From NCBI GenBank assembly GCA_003388505.1, contig QQVO01000006.1:124001-188000 (forward strand): a stretch of 64,000 nucleotides of DNA, read 5' to 3'. Shown here piece after piece: positions 41,224 to 49,416 of this stretch (positions within the stretch are counted from its first letter, which is position 1; every line of letters begins with the position of its first letter). The DNA comes from Planctomycetota bacterium. Lineage in GTDB: Bacteria; Planctomycetota; Planctomycetia; Planctomycetales; Planctomycetaceae. Made by a program: the position numbers and the translations under genes. The notes under the pieces were generated by a model. The model had not been told where the DNA came from and did no database searches. It was given only the letters and a program-made list of their open reading frames with translations.

Positions 41224-42936
41224 TCAGTCCAGGTCCTCCATTACGGTTTCGCGGACGACTTCATCGATCGTCGTCACGCCGTCAAAGATCAAACGGAGCC
41301 CCGCCTCACGCAGCGTGGTCATCCCCTGCGTGCGGGCCATGTTTCGCATGTCGTCCACCGACCCGTCCGAGGTAATCATGTCGCGGATGTCGTCGGTGAT
41401 GTCCATCAGTTCGTAAATTCCGGTGCGGCCCTTGTATCCGGAGTTGTTGCACCGCTGGCAGCCCTTGCCGTAATAGAACTTGTACTGCCGCGCCTGCTCG
41501 ATCGGCAGTTGCAGTTCCATCAGGAGTTCGTCGCTCGGTTCGAATTCGGTGCGGCACTCCACGCAAATCCGCCGGACCAGCCGTTGGGCGAGAATCGCTT
41601 CCACGGTGGCGGTGATCAGAAACGGCGGCACGCCCATGTCGCGCAAGCGGGTGATGCCGGTGGGCGCGTCGTTCGTGTGCAGCGTGCTGAAGACGATATG
41701 CCCCGTCAGCGCGCTCTGCACGGCGATTTCGGCCGTCTCGTAGTCGCGGATCTCGCCCACGAGGATCACGTCCGGATCGTGCCGCAGAATGGCGCGCAGC
41801 ACGTTGGCGAACGTGACGTCGATGTCCGGATTCACCGGCACCTGCACCAGACCTTCGATGTCGTATTCGATCGGGTCTTCGGTGGTGATGATTTTGGTTT
41901 CGATGTCGTTGATTTCGTTGAGGGCGGAATAGAGCGTCGTCGTCTTTCCGCTCCCGGTGGGCCCCGTCACGAGCACGATGCCGTTGGGCCGGCGGATCAT
42001 CGTCCGGAACCGCCCCAGCGTGTTGGGGTCCATGCCGATCTTGTTGAGATCGAGCTGCACCACGGTGCGATCGAGCACCCGCATGACCACCGACTCGCCG
42101 AACATTGTGGGCAGGACGCTGACCCGCAGGTCGACCGGATTGCCTCCGACGTTGAGTTCGATGCGGCCGTCCTGGGGCAGCCTCCGTTCGGCGATGTCGA
42201 GTTCCGCCATCACCTTGATCCGCGTGATGATTGCGTTCGCCAGGTGCCGCGGCGGCGGGACCATTTCGTACAGCACGCCGTCGGCCCGGACGCGGATCTT
42301 GAATTCGTCCTCAAACGGCTCGAAGTGGATGTCGCTCGCCTGGTCCTTGATCGCCAGCAGCATCACCATGTTGAGCAGCTTGCGGATCGGCTGCGTTTCG
42401 GCGAGTTCCTCCTCGCCTCCCAGGTCGAACCCCCGCGCCAGTTCCTCGGCGTCCTCGCCGTCGAGGTCGTCGAGCGAGGAGATCACGTCTTCGATGCTGT
42501 CTTCCCGGGCCGCGTAATGGCGGGAAATGCACGACTCCACCGCCTGCAGCGTGGAAACGGCGCCGCGCACGTCGTAGCCGAGGAAGTTGCGCAGATCGTC
42601 GAGGGCGGCGACGTTTTGCGGGTCGGCCATGGCGACCGTCAGGACGTCGTCTTTCAGCGAGATCGGCATGATCTTGTAGATGCTGGCCATCGTCTCGGGG
42701 ACGAGTTCGAGCACCTTGGGAGGAATGTTCGTCTCGTCGAGATTGACGACCGCCATCCCCCACTGTTCCGCGAGCGCTTCGGTCACCTGTTCCTGGGTAA
42801 TCAGCCCCAGGCGGACGGCCACCTGGCCGATCACCTCTCCGGGACTCTGTTTCTGCTCTTCGAGCACGTCCCAGAGCTGGTCCTCGGTGATGTGCCCGAG
42901 GTCGACCAGAATCTGTCCAAGCCTGCGTTGTGCCAT
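41224..42936 (-). CDS. GspE/PilB-type assembly ATPase (second copy)
   Basis: The 570-aa protein has a GspE N-domain (about 1-150), Walker A GPTGSGKT at 325-332, the VGEIRD box at 393-398, His box HIVFSTLHTND, and the four-Cys zinc site C458/C461 and C493/C496. These are typical of PilB/GspE extension ATPases. It powers pilus or pseudopilus extension from the cytoplasmic side. It shares domain layout with the ATPase at 44749 but is clearly a separate, diverged gene. It lies between pilT and the GspF gene, with 50 and 107 bp gaps. Confidence 0.95.
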   Translation of the reverse strand: MAQRRLGQILVDLGHITEDQLWDVLEEQKQSPGEVIGQVAVRLGLITQEQVTEALAEQWGMAVVNLDETNIPPKVLELVPETMASIYKIMPISLKDDVLTVAMADPQNVAALDDLRNFLGYDVRGAVSTLQAVESCISRHYAAREDSIEDVISSLDDLDGEDAEELARGFDLGGEEELAETQPIRKLLNMVMLLAIKDQASDIHFEPFEDEFKIRVRADGVLYEMVPPPRHLANAIITRIKVMAELDIAERRLPQDGRIELNVGGNPVDLRVSVLPTMFGESVVMRVLDRTVVQLDLNKIGMDPNTLGRFRTMIRRPNGIVLVTGPTGSGKTTTLYSALNEINDIETKIITTEDPIEYDIEGLVQVPVNPDIDVTFANVLRAILRHDPDVILVGEIRDYETAEIAVQSALTGHIVFSTLHTNDAPTGITRLRDMGVPPFLITATVEAILAQRLVRRICVECRTEFEPSDELLMELQLPIEQARQYKFYYGKGCQRCNNSGYKGRTGIYELMDITDDIRDMITSDGSVDDMRNMARTQGMTTLREAGLRLIFDGVTTIDEVVRETVMEDLD

Positions 42937-42986
42937 AACTGCGGAATTTCAGGTCCAGGGAGTCGTGAGCGTTCGTGAATCGCCCG

Positions 42987-44129
42987 TTATTCGAAATCGT
43001 CGTCGTCTTCCCAGTCGCCGTCCTCGTCATCCTCCTCGTCGTCTTCTTCCTCAAAGATGCCCTTCTTCGCATTGACGATCCGAGCCTTGAGCTCTCCCGG
43101 CTGGTTTGAGCGGACAACCACATCGCGTTCCTGGCACAGCCCCTTTCGCCAGAGGTCGTACAGGGCGTCGTCCAGCAATTGCATGCCGTACTTGCGTCCG
43201 GTTTGGATCGACGAGTTGATACGGTAGGTCTTCGCTTCGCGAATCAGATTGGCGATCGCGGGCGTCACGACGAGCAGTTCGTAAGCCGCGACCAGGCCCT
43301 TCGGCTCGCGGGGCAGCAGCGCTTGGGAGAGAATGGCGATAATCGCCACCGAGAGCTGCGTCCGAATCTGTTCCTGCTGGTTGGTGGGGAAGACGTCGAT
43401 GATCCGGTCGACGGTGCCCTGGGCTCCGGTCGTATGCAGCGTTCCGAACACGACGTGACCGGTTTCCGCAGCCGTAATCGCGGCGGAAATCGTGTCGAGG
43501 TCCCGCATCTCGCCGACCAGAATCACGTCCGGGTCCATCCGCAGCGCGCGGCGCAGCGCCTCGGGAAACGACGGGACGTCGACGCCGATCTCCCGCTGAT
43601 TGATCGTCGACTTCTTGTGCTGGTGGTAATACTCGATGGGGTCTTCGAGCGTGATGATGTGATGGCCTTCATGGTCGTTGATGAAGTTGATCATGCTGGC
43701 CAGCGAGGTGGTCTTGCCGCTGCCGGTCGGTCCCGTCACGAGGAACAGGCCGCGGGGACGCGTGATCAACTCTTCGATGACGGGGGGCAGGCCCAACTGC
43801 TCGAAGGTCAGAAACTCGTTGGGAATCCGCCGCAGCACGAGGCCGATGTGCCCCCGTTGCTTGAAGACCGCAACGCGAAATCGCGCCTTGTCGCCGAAGG
43901 CGAACCCGAAGTCGGTCCCGCCCACTTCCTGGAGTTCCTGCTGATTGCGCTCCGGCGTGATGCTCTTCATCAGTGAGACGGTGTCGTCCGCCTCGAGCGA
44001 CTTCGTTTCCAACCTGACCATGCGTCCGCCGAGTCGCACCACCGGGGGTTGCCCGGTCGTGATGTGCAGGTCGCTCGCCTTCTCGCGAACGACCGTCTCC
44101 AGCAGCTTGTCAATCTGCAGAAACGCCAT
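42987..44129 (-). CDS. pilT: PilT-type retraction ATPase with acidic tail
   Basis: The 380-aa protein has the PilT N-domain (LLETVVREKASDLHITTGQP), Walker A GPTGSGKT at 133-140, VGEMRD, the His box HVVFGTLHT and VDRIIDVFPTNQQEQIRTQL, a PilT signature. By family knowledge PilT retracts type IV pili. The last 21 residues contain 18 Asp or Glu, a tail I do not know from other PilT proteins. An AAGG ribosome site precedes the ATG. No zinc Cys site is present, which separates it from the two GspE/PilB copies. Confidence 0.95.
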   Translation of the reverse strand: MAFLQIDKLLETVVREKASDLHITTGQPPVVRLGGRMVRLETKSLEADDTVSLMKSITPERNQQELQEVGGTDFGFAFGDKARFRVAVFKQRGHIGLVLRRIPNEFLTFEQLGLPPVIEELITRPRGLFLVTGPTGSGKTTSLASMINFINDHEGHHIITLEDPIEYYHQHKKSTINQREIGVDVPSFPEALRRALRMDPDVILVGEMRDLDTISAAITAAETGHVVFGTLHTTGAQGTVDRIIDVFPTNQQEQIRTQLSVAIIAILSQALLPREPKGLVAAYELLVVTPAIANLIREAKTYRINSSIQTGRKYGMQLLDDALYDLWRKGLCQERDVVVRSNQPGELKARIVNAKKGIFEEEDDEEDDEDGDWEDDDDFE

Positions 44130-44748
44130 AATGCAACCTTAATAGCGGGTCATGGCCCGAGCGCCGGAATGACCCGCGCGCTTCCGCGGTCCGATCAGTA
44201 TGTCCTGGGCAATCACGATGCGTCACCACTTACGCGGTATTGAACGAATGGCAATCACGGCACGATCCGTCCCTTCCGAAGAGTCGTTTCAATCGCAGAG
44301 CCCTGCCGAGACGATCGGGAACCCCGGAAAAAAGTCGGTGACTGATGGATCAGAATCTGGAAATGCAAAGATCAAGAAATGACGGCGAATCGCGATCGGC
44401 CCCTTGAATGTACCGGCATTATTCGGCGTCGAATTCGTAATGTTCAACCAAAGCCCGGCGAATGCACGGCTTCCGGACAACGCCTGACAACGCCTCCCTT
44501 CGCCTGGGCCCGCCGCGCGCGTCCCGCAGCCCGCCCCGAATCCGGACGGAATGAGCCTGCGAGCATCTCCACAATCACGCTCGACAGGAGCGGCGGGAGG
44601 GCGCCGACTCTCCGGCGCGAATCCTCCGGTGCAGTCTCCCGGCCGATCGCCGGCGATCAGGCATCGGCTGGAGGTGAATTCCGCCCGTAAGCTGCGTGCC
44701 CTGCTTTCCCGATTGTCGATCATGAATGCCTGCTGCGGCAGATGCGGT
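44130..44748. other. gene-free gap between two ATPase genes
   Basis: No frame on either strand has domain features or a plausible start with ribosome site. The dispersed repeats common elsewhere are not obvious here. It may hold a promoter for pilT and the genes after it. Confidence 0.5.
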
Positions 44749-46449
44749 TCAGTCGCTGCCCGTCTTGAGACGATACGCTTCCGCGAGTGTCGTGATCCCC
44801 GTAAGTGATTTGTCGGCAGCATCTTCCACCAACGTCTTCATTCCGAACAGCCGCGCCTGGCGACGAAGATTCTGCGTCGGTTCGCTGCGAAATGTCATCT
44901 CTCGCAAGACGGAGTTCATCAGCATCAGTTCAAACACAGCCTTCCGCCCGCGGAAGCCGGTGTGCTGGCAGTGCTTGCACCCCTGGCCCCGCATGAACCG
45001 GGCGCCGCTGAGTTGGTCCTCGGTGAATTCAAAGGGCTGCATCTCGCTCGCATCGGGCTCGTACGGCTCCCCGCATTTGGAGCAAACGACCCGCACCAGC
45101 CGTTGGGCCATGATGGCCATCACGCTCGATGCGACGAGAAACGGCTGGACCCCCATGTCAATGAGACGTGTAATAGATCCGGGCGCATCGTTTGTATGCA
45201 GCGTACTGAATACCAAGTGTCCAGTCAAAGATGCCTGAATTGCCATCTCTGCCGTCTCCGCATCGCGAATCTCACCCACGAGGATCACGTTCGGTGCCTG
45301 CCGCAGCATGGCGCGGATGATGCGGGCGAAATTGAGCCCGATCGCGCCCCGCACCTCCACCTGATTGATGCCCGGCAGGTAGTACTCGACGGGGTCCTCG
45401 GCCGTAATGATCTTGCGGTCCGGCCGGTTGAGTTCCCCCAGTGCGCTGTAAAGGGTTGTCGTTTTCCCGCTTCCGGTCGGTCCGGTGACGAGGAAGATTC
45501 CGTTCGGACGCCGGATCACATTCTGGAATTTGCGGTAGTTTTCCTCGCTGAATCCGAGGTTTCGGATGCCGATCTTGATGTTGTCCCGGTCGAGAATCCG
45601 CAGGACGATCGCCTGGCCGTGCTGGGTCGGCAGCACGCTCACCCGCAGGTCGAAGTCCCGTCCACCGGTGCGGGTCTTGATGCGGCCGTCCTGCGGACGC
45701 CGTTTCTCGGTGATGTCGATCCGGCCCATGACTTTCAAACGGGACACCAGCGCCGGCAGCAACCGCTTCGGAGGACTGTCCCGCTCGATGAGCACGCCGT
45801 CGATGCGATACCGGATGCGGACCCGGTCTTCGAACGGCTCGATGTGAATATCGCTGGCCCGCATGTTGACCGCTTCCTGAATGATCAGGTTGACCAGCTT
45901 GATGATCGGGGAGTTCTCGTCCTCTTCGGCCGCCGTCTCGGCGGAGGAGAGTTCGGACTCCGTGAAGTCGATCGCGGTTTCGGTGAACTCGATCAGCACT
46001 GAATCGACCGATTCGGTGGTGCTCTGCCCGTAATGCCGGTTGATCGCCGCCAGGATCTGATCCTTGGTGGCCATCAGCATGTCGACGTCGCGGTTCAGGA
46101 TGAACCGCAACTTCTCGACGATTTCGAAGTTCATCGGATCGGTGACGGCGACGGAAAGCCGCTCGTTCTCGAATCCGACCGGAATTACGATGTTCTCGCG
46201 GGCGACCGACTCGGGGACCATCTCGATCACCGATTGCGGGATTTCCTTGTCGTCAAGGTCGGCGAAGCCGAAGCCGAATGCCTGCGCTTTCGCTGCAGCG
46301 ATCGCTGCCGAGTCGACGTACCCGAGTTTGACGAGCGCATCCTCGGTGGCGATGCCCATGCTCGCCGCCATCTCTTCGGCTTCCTTGAGTTGATCCTCGC
46401 TGATCGTTCCGTTGTCAACAAACTGACGCAGCCAGTCGCGTGGAGCCAT
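44749..46449 (-). CDS. GspE/PilB-type assembly ATPase (first copy)
   Basis: The 566-aa protein has a GspE N-domain (1-140), an acidic linker (ESELSSAETAAEEDENS), Walker A GPTGSGKT at 323-330, VGEIRD at 391-396, the HLVFSTLHTND box, and zinc Cys pairs C456/C459 and C491/C494. An AGGAG ribosome site lies 7-12 bp before the ATG. It is the first gene of the minus-strand machine locus. Having two such ATPases with one PilT suggests two extension motors for one platform protein. Confidence 0.95.
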   Translation of the reverse strand: MAPRDWLRQFVDNGTISEDQLKEAEEMAASMGIATEDALVKLGYVDSAAIAAAKAQAFGFGFADLDDKEIPQSVIEMVPESVARENIVIPVGFENERLSVAVTDPMNFEIVEKLRFILNRDVDMLMATKDQILAAINRHYGQSTTESVDSVLIEFTETAIDFTESELSSAETAAEEDENSPIIKLVNLIIQEAVNMRASDIHIEPFEDRVRIRYRIDGVLIERDSPPKRLLPALVSRLKVMGRIDITEKRRPQDGRIKTRTGGRDFDLRVSVLPTQHGQAIVLRILDRDNIKIGIRNLGFSEENYRKFQNVIRRPNGIFLVTGPTGSGKTTTLYSALGELNRPDRKIITAEDPVEYYLPGINQVEVRGAIGLNFARIIRAMLRQAPNVILVGEIRDAETAEMAIQASLTGHLVFSTLHTNDAPGSITRLIDMGVQPFLVASSVMAIMAQRLVRVVCSKCGEPYEPDASEMQPFEFTEDQLSGARFMRGQGCKHCQHTGFRGRKAVFELMLMNSVLREMTFRSEPTQNLRRQARLFGMKTLVEDAADKSLTGITTLAEAYRLKTGSD

Positions 46450-46994
46450 TGCAGCCGCTCCTGATAGGATGTCGAAGGGTCAAACGGGAAGTGCGAACCG
46501 TATTGTCCATTCCGGAGTGGGCGCGTCAATCAAGTTCCGGGACGACGTCGGGTTTCGGCGATACGAGACGAGCGTTCCGGACCCTGGATTGCTCGTTCAC
46601 GAACCACGCGATCGGCGTTGCCGGTAGACCCTGCCGCCGCTGCAAGTCCCTCGCCGACGCGGTTCTCGCCCTGCGATTGGTCGGGACGCAACCCGTCCGG
46701 AATCGACTTTCCAGAGAAAGTGTCGCATCCGGTTTGTGAAATTTTTCCTCTCCCGCCGCCGCAGTGGCGTGTCCTCCAAATGATGACAAGGTGTGGCCGG
46801 TCTGACGACGAAAAAACCAATGCAATCGGCAGATTTTGCGGTTTTCCTTGGGTTCTGTCATTGGCATTCGGTTTGCAGAATCGATTCCTCCCCCTCTCCG
46901 AAGACACCGTCAAGGGCTCCGGAAATCTGCGGCGATGCCTCGTCATGTGTATGATGCGTCGACCCCTCCATCTGCTGACAGGAAGGCAGTTGTT
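46450..46994. other. divergent intergenic region
   Basis: This gap separates two divergent genes, the first ATPase of the machine locus and the YXWXXGXW-repeat protein, so it should hold promoters for both. I recognise no gene, no repeat family and no regulatory motif with confidence. Confidence 0.5.
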
Positions 46995-49370
46995 ATGAGT
47001 TCCCTCGTTGCTCGCTCATGCCGCTCGTCTCTGATCCCGTTGGCCGCGTCGGCGTTCTTCATGCTGACCGTTCCGGGCAGGGCCTACGCACAGGACGCTC
47101 CGATCATTCCACCCCCTCCGGTTGCGGCGGAAGACAAGACAGGTTCCGCAGAGGTCGACGAGCCGGAAGCTCTCACACGGGGACCCGTGCATGAGGCGTT
47201 CGCCGAACAATACAACGCCGATCCCGAAGCCGGACTGGTGATCCCCAGGCAACCCCCCGAGGAAATCGACGAACTCCCCCCGGACACCATGCCCGAAGGG
47301 AACAACGTCGAGTGGATTCCGGGCTACTGGGGTTGGGACGATGAACGTGAAGACTTCCTGTGGATCAGCGGCCTGTGGCGGGACATCCCTCCGGGCCAGC
47401 GCTGGGTGCCGGGCTACTGGTCCGAAGCCGAGGGAGGTTTCCAGTGGACTTCCGGGTTCTGGATGAATGAATCGACTGCGGAACTCGACTACCTTCCGCA
47501 GCCCCCCGCCAGCCTGGATGCCGGACCGAACATCGACTCGCCCGGCGAGAACTACTTCTGGGTGCCCGGCTGTTGGACGTACGCCGACGATTACCGCTGG
47601 CGGCCCGGGTACTGGGCGCCGGTCTACGACGACTGGGTCTGGGTTCCCGATCGTTATTCGTGGACGCCGTACGGATACGTCTACTGCCCGGGATACTGGG
47701 ATTACCGGCTGCCGCAGCGCGGCGTCCTCTTCGCGCCGGTCTATCACAGCCATTGGGGACACTGGCGCTCCCGGTATTCGTTCTTCACCCCGGGCTTTGC
47801 GCTCGACGTCGGCCCGCTGGCGCTCCATCTGTTCGTTCGCCCCGCGTACCGGCACTACTACTTCGGCGATTACTACGACCCGATCTACAATTCGGGATGG
47901 GGGATGATCCCCTGGTATGACCTGCACTACGGCGGACGCTTCCGGCGCCACCGCTACGACCCGTTGCTGGTGTTCTATTCGAGCTACCACCGCCGGCATC
48001 ACGGCATCAACTACCGCAACCGCCTCTCGCGCTGGAACCGGTATTTCCGCGACCACAAAGACCACCGGCCGCCTCGCACGGCGCGGGCGCTGGCGGATTT
48101 CGAGCGGCGGCACGGGCGCGACGACCGGGCCCGCCAGGTCGTCAAGAACGTCCGCTTGAGCCGGGACTTCAACGAGTACGTCCGGGAGAAGCGGGACGAC
48201 GACGACCGGCGGTTCGTCCGGCTGGATGACGACGATCGCAAGAACCGCAACCGGGAGTCGCGCCGCATCAAGGATCTTTCTCACCTCCGTCGCGACCAGG
48301 AAAAACATGACCGGAGCAACCGAGGTCCAGACGTCGCCGATTCAAATGATCGGGATCGCTCCGGGCAGCGCGGTCGAAACAACGACCGCGACCGTAGCGA
48401 GGCGACCAAGGACAGCAACGACCGGGACCGCTCGTCTCGACGTAAATCGATCCGTCTGCCCACTGTGGCCGACAATGACGACCGCCGAGGCGACCGCGAT
48501 CGCCGGCCCCGTGTGAAATCGCCCGACGTGCCGGGAGTGGCGACCGACACCGGCGGCAACAACAGAAATTCGCGAACCGATCGGGGATCGCGAAGCGACC
48601 GGGACTCCGGTGATCGCAACTCGCAGTCGCGAACCTCACGCGATCGGTCCAACGATGGAGACCGCAAGCGAAGCAACGACGACAACGACAACAACTCACG
48701 ACAGCCGCGACAGGTTGAGCGCGGCCGCCCGAGTGCGACGCCCACGCCCGTCCCCGACGGCACGCGCTCGAAGTCGGACCGGGGTTCCGATCGCGACCGT
48801 TCCCGGTCCACCGACCGCGGCAGCGATCGCAAGCAGAACTCCGGCAACGATCGCTCCCGGTCGACGAATCGGGGGTCGAACGACAACCGCTCGAGTTCTC
48901 CCGTTCCGCAGTCGCGTTCGGGCGATCGCAGCAGCCAACCCAAATCAACGAATCGCGGATCGAACAGAGACCGCTCCTCCAGTTCACCTTCACCGCAGTT
49001 CCGGTCGAACAACCGCAGCAGCCAGCCCAAGTCGACGAATCGAAGTTCGAACTCGTCCCGTTCGACCGAACGCGGGTCCAGTTCGTCCCGCTCGAACAAC
49101 CGGGGCTCCTCCTCGCGCTCGAGCAATCGGGGTTCGTCGTCGCGTTCAAGCAATCGGGGTTCCTCGTCGCGTTCAAGCAACCGGGGTTCGTCGTCGCGTT
49201 CAAGCAACCGGGGTTCGTCGTCGCGTTCAAGCAACCGGGGTTCGTCGTCGCGTTCGAGCAACCGGGGTTCGTCGTCGCGTTCGAGCAACCGGGGTTCAAG
49301 CTCGTCAAAGTCGAGCCGCGGCAAGTCGAGTTCCGGAAAGAGTGGCGGATCCCGGAGGAAGAACAAGTAG
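46995..49370 (+). CDS. secreted YXWXXGXW-repeat protein with Arg/Ser-rich tail
   Basis: The 791-aa protein has a signal peptide (LIPLAASAFFMLTVPGRAYA). Residues about 90-280 hold a series of short YXWXXGXW-type units: VEWIPGYWGWD, FLWISGLW, QRWVPGYW, FQWTSGFW, YFWVPGCW, YRWRPGYW, YVYCPGYW. A Tyr/His/Arg-rich part follows, and from about residue 390 to the end the protein is almost only Arg, Ser, Asp, Asn and Gly, with stretches like DRDRS and STNRGSN. Seven perfect NRGSSSRSS units close it. The tail is strongly basic and likely disordered. The Trp/Gly/Tyr units recall those in proteins tagged 'YXWXXGXW repeat', common in planctomycetes. A role in the cell surface or matrix is a guess. The start at 46995 is the only one giving a signal peptide. 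Confidence 0.88.
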   Translation: MSSLVARSCRSSLIPLAASAFFMLTVPGRAYAQDAPIIPPPPVAAEDKTGSAEVDEPEALTRGPVHEAFAEQYNADPEAGLVIPRQPPEEIDELPPDTMPEGNNVEWIPGYWGWDDEREDFLWISGLWRDIPPGQRWVPGYWSEAEGGFQWTSGFWMNESTAELDYLPQPPASLDAGPNIDSPGENYFWVPGCWTYADDYRWRPGYWAPVYDDWVWVPDRYSWTPYGYVYCPGYWDYRLPQRGVLFAPVYHSHWGHWRSRYSFFTPGFALDVGPLALHLFVRPAYRHYYFGDYYDPIYNSGWGMIPWYDLHYGGRFRRHRYDPLLVFYSSYHRRHHGINYRNRLSRWNRYFRDHKDHRPPRTARALADFERRHGRDDRARQVVKNVRLSRDFNEYVREKRDDDDRRFVRLDDDDRKNRNRESRRIKDLSHLRRDQEKHDRSNRGPDVADSNDRDRSGQRGRNNDRDRSEATKDSNDRDRSSRRKSIRLPTVADNDDRRGDRDRRPRVKSPDVPGVATDTGGNNRNSRTDRGSRSDRDSGDRNSQSRTSRDRSNDGDRKRSNDDNDNNSRQPRQVERGRPSATPTPVPDGTRSKSDRGSDRDRSRSTDRGSDRKQNSGNDRSRSTNRGSNDNRSSSPVPQSRSGDRSSQPKSTNRGSNRDRSSSSPSPQFRSNNRSSQPKSTNRSSNSSRSTERGSSSSRSNNRGSSSRSSNRGSSSRSSNRGSSSRSSNRGSSSRSSNRGSSSRSSNRGSSSRSSNRGSSSRSSNRGSSSSKSSRGKSSSGKSGGSRRKNK
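49098..49304 (+). repeat. 27-bp tandem repeats encoding NRGSSSRSS
   Basis: Seven consecutive 27-bp units and a partial eighth are in frame with the gene. Units differ at synonymous positions only (AAC/AAT, TCG/TCC, TCA/TCG), which suggests the protein repeat is under selection. The two central units are identical and adjacent, as expected for recent slippage or unequal exchange. Confidence 0.9.
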
Positions 49371-49382
49371 TGGCGGTCGCAT

Positions 49383-49410
49383 CGGCGGGCTGACGCCGCG
49401 CCGCTCGCCT
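49383..49410. repeat. diverged CGGGCTGACGCCGCGCCGCTCGCC unit
   Basis: A variant of the unit at 24064 lies six bases downstream of the DUF1501 stop (stop at 49417 on the minus strand) and 12 bases after the stop of the convergent YXWXXGXW-repeat gene. It may serve as a shared 3' stem-loop. Confidence 0.7.
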
Positions 49411-49416
49411 TGATGA

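Noticed and set aside
39473-42978. Long plus-strand frames (647 and 595 codons) opposite the GspF and GspE genes.
   Set aside because: The proteins on the minus strand have complete, conserved motifs. The antisense frames are His/Arg/Asp-rich without any recognisable domain.
44289-44822. A 177-codon minus-strand frame in the gap between the first ATPase and pilT.
   Set aside because: It begins inside the ATPase gene, is Arg/Ala/Gly-rich, and has no conserved features or ribosome site.
49098-49304. A short CRISPR-like array.
   Set aside because: The 27-bp units have no spacers between them, are in frame with a gene and encode the same nine residues.
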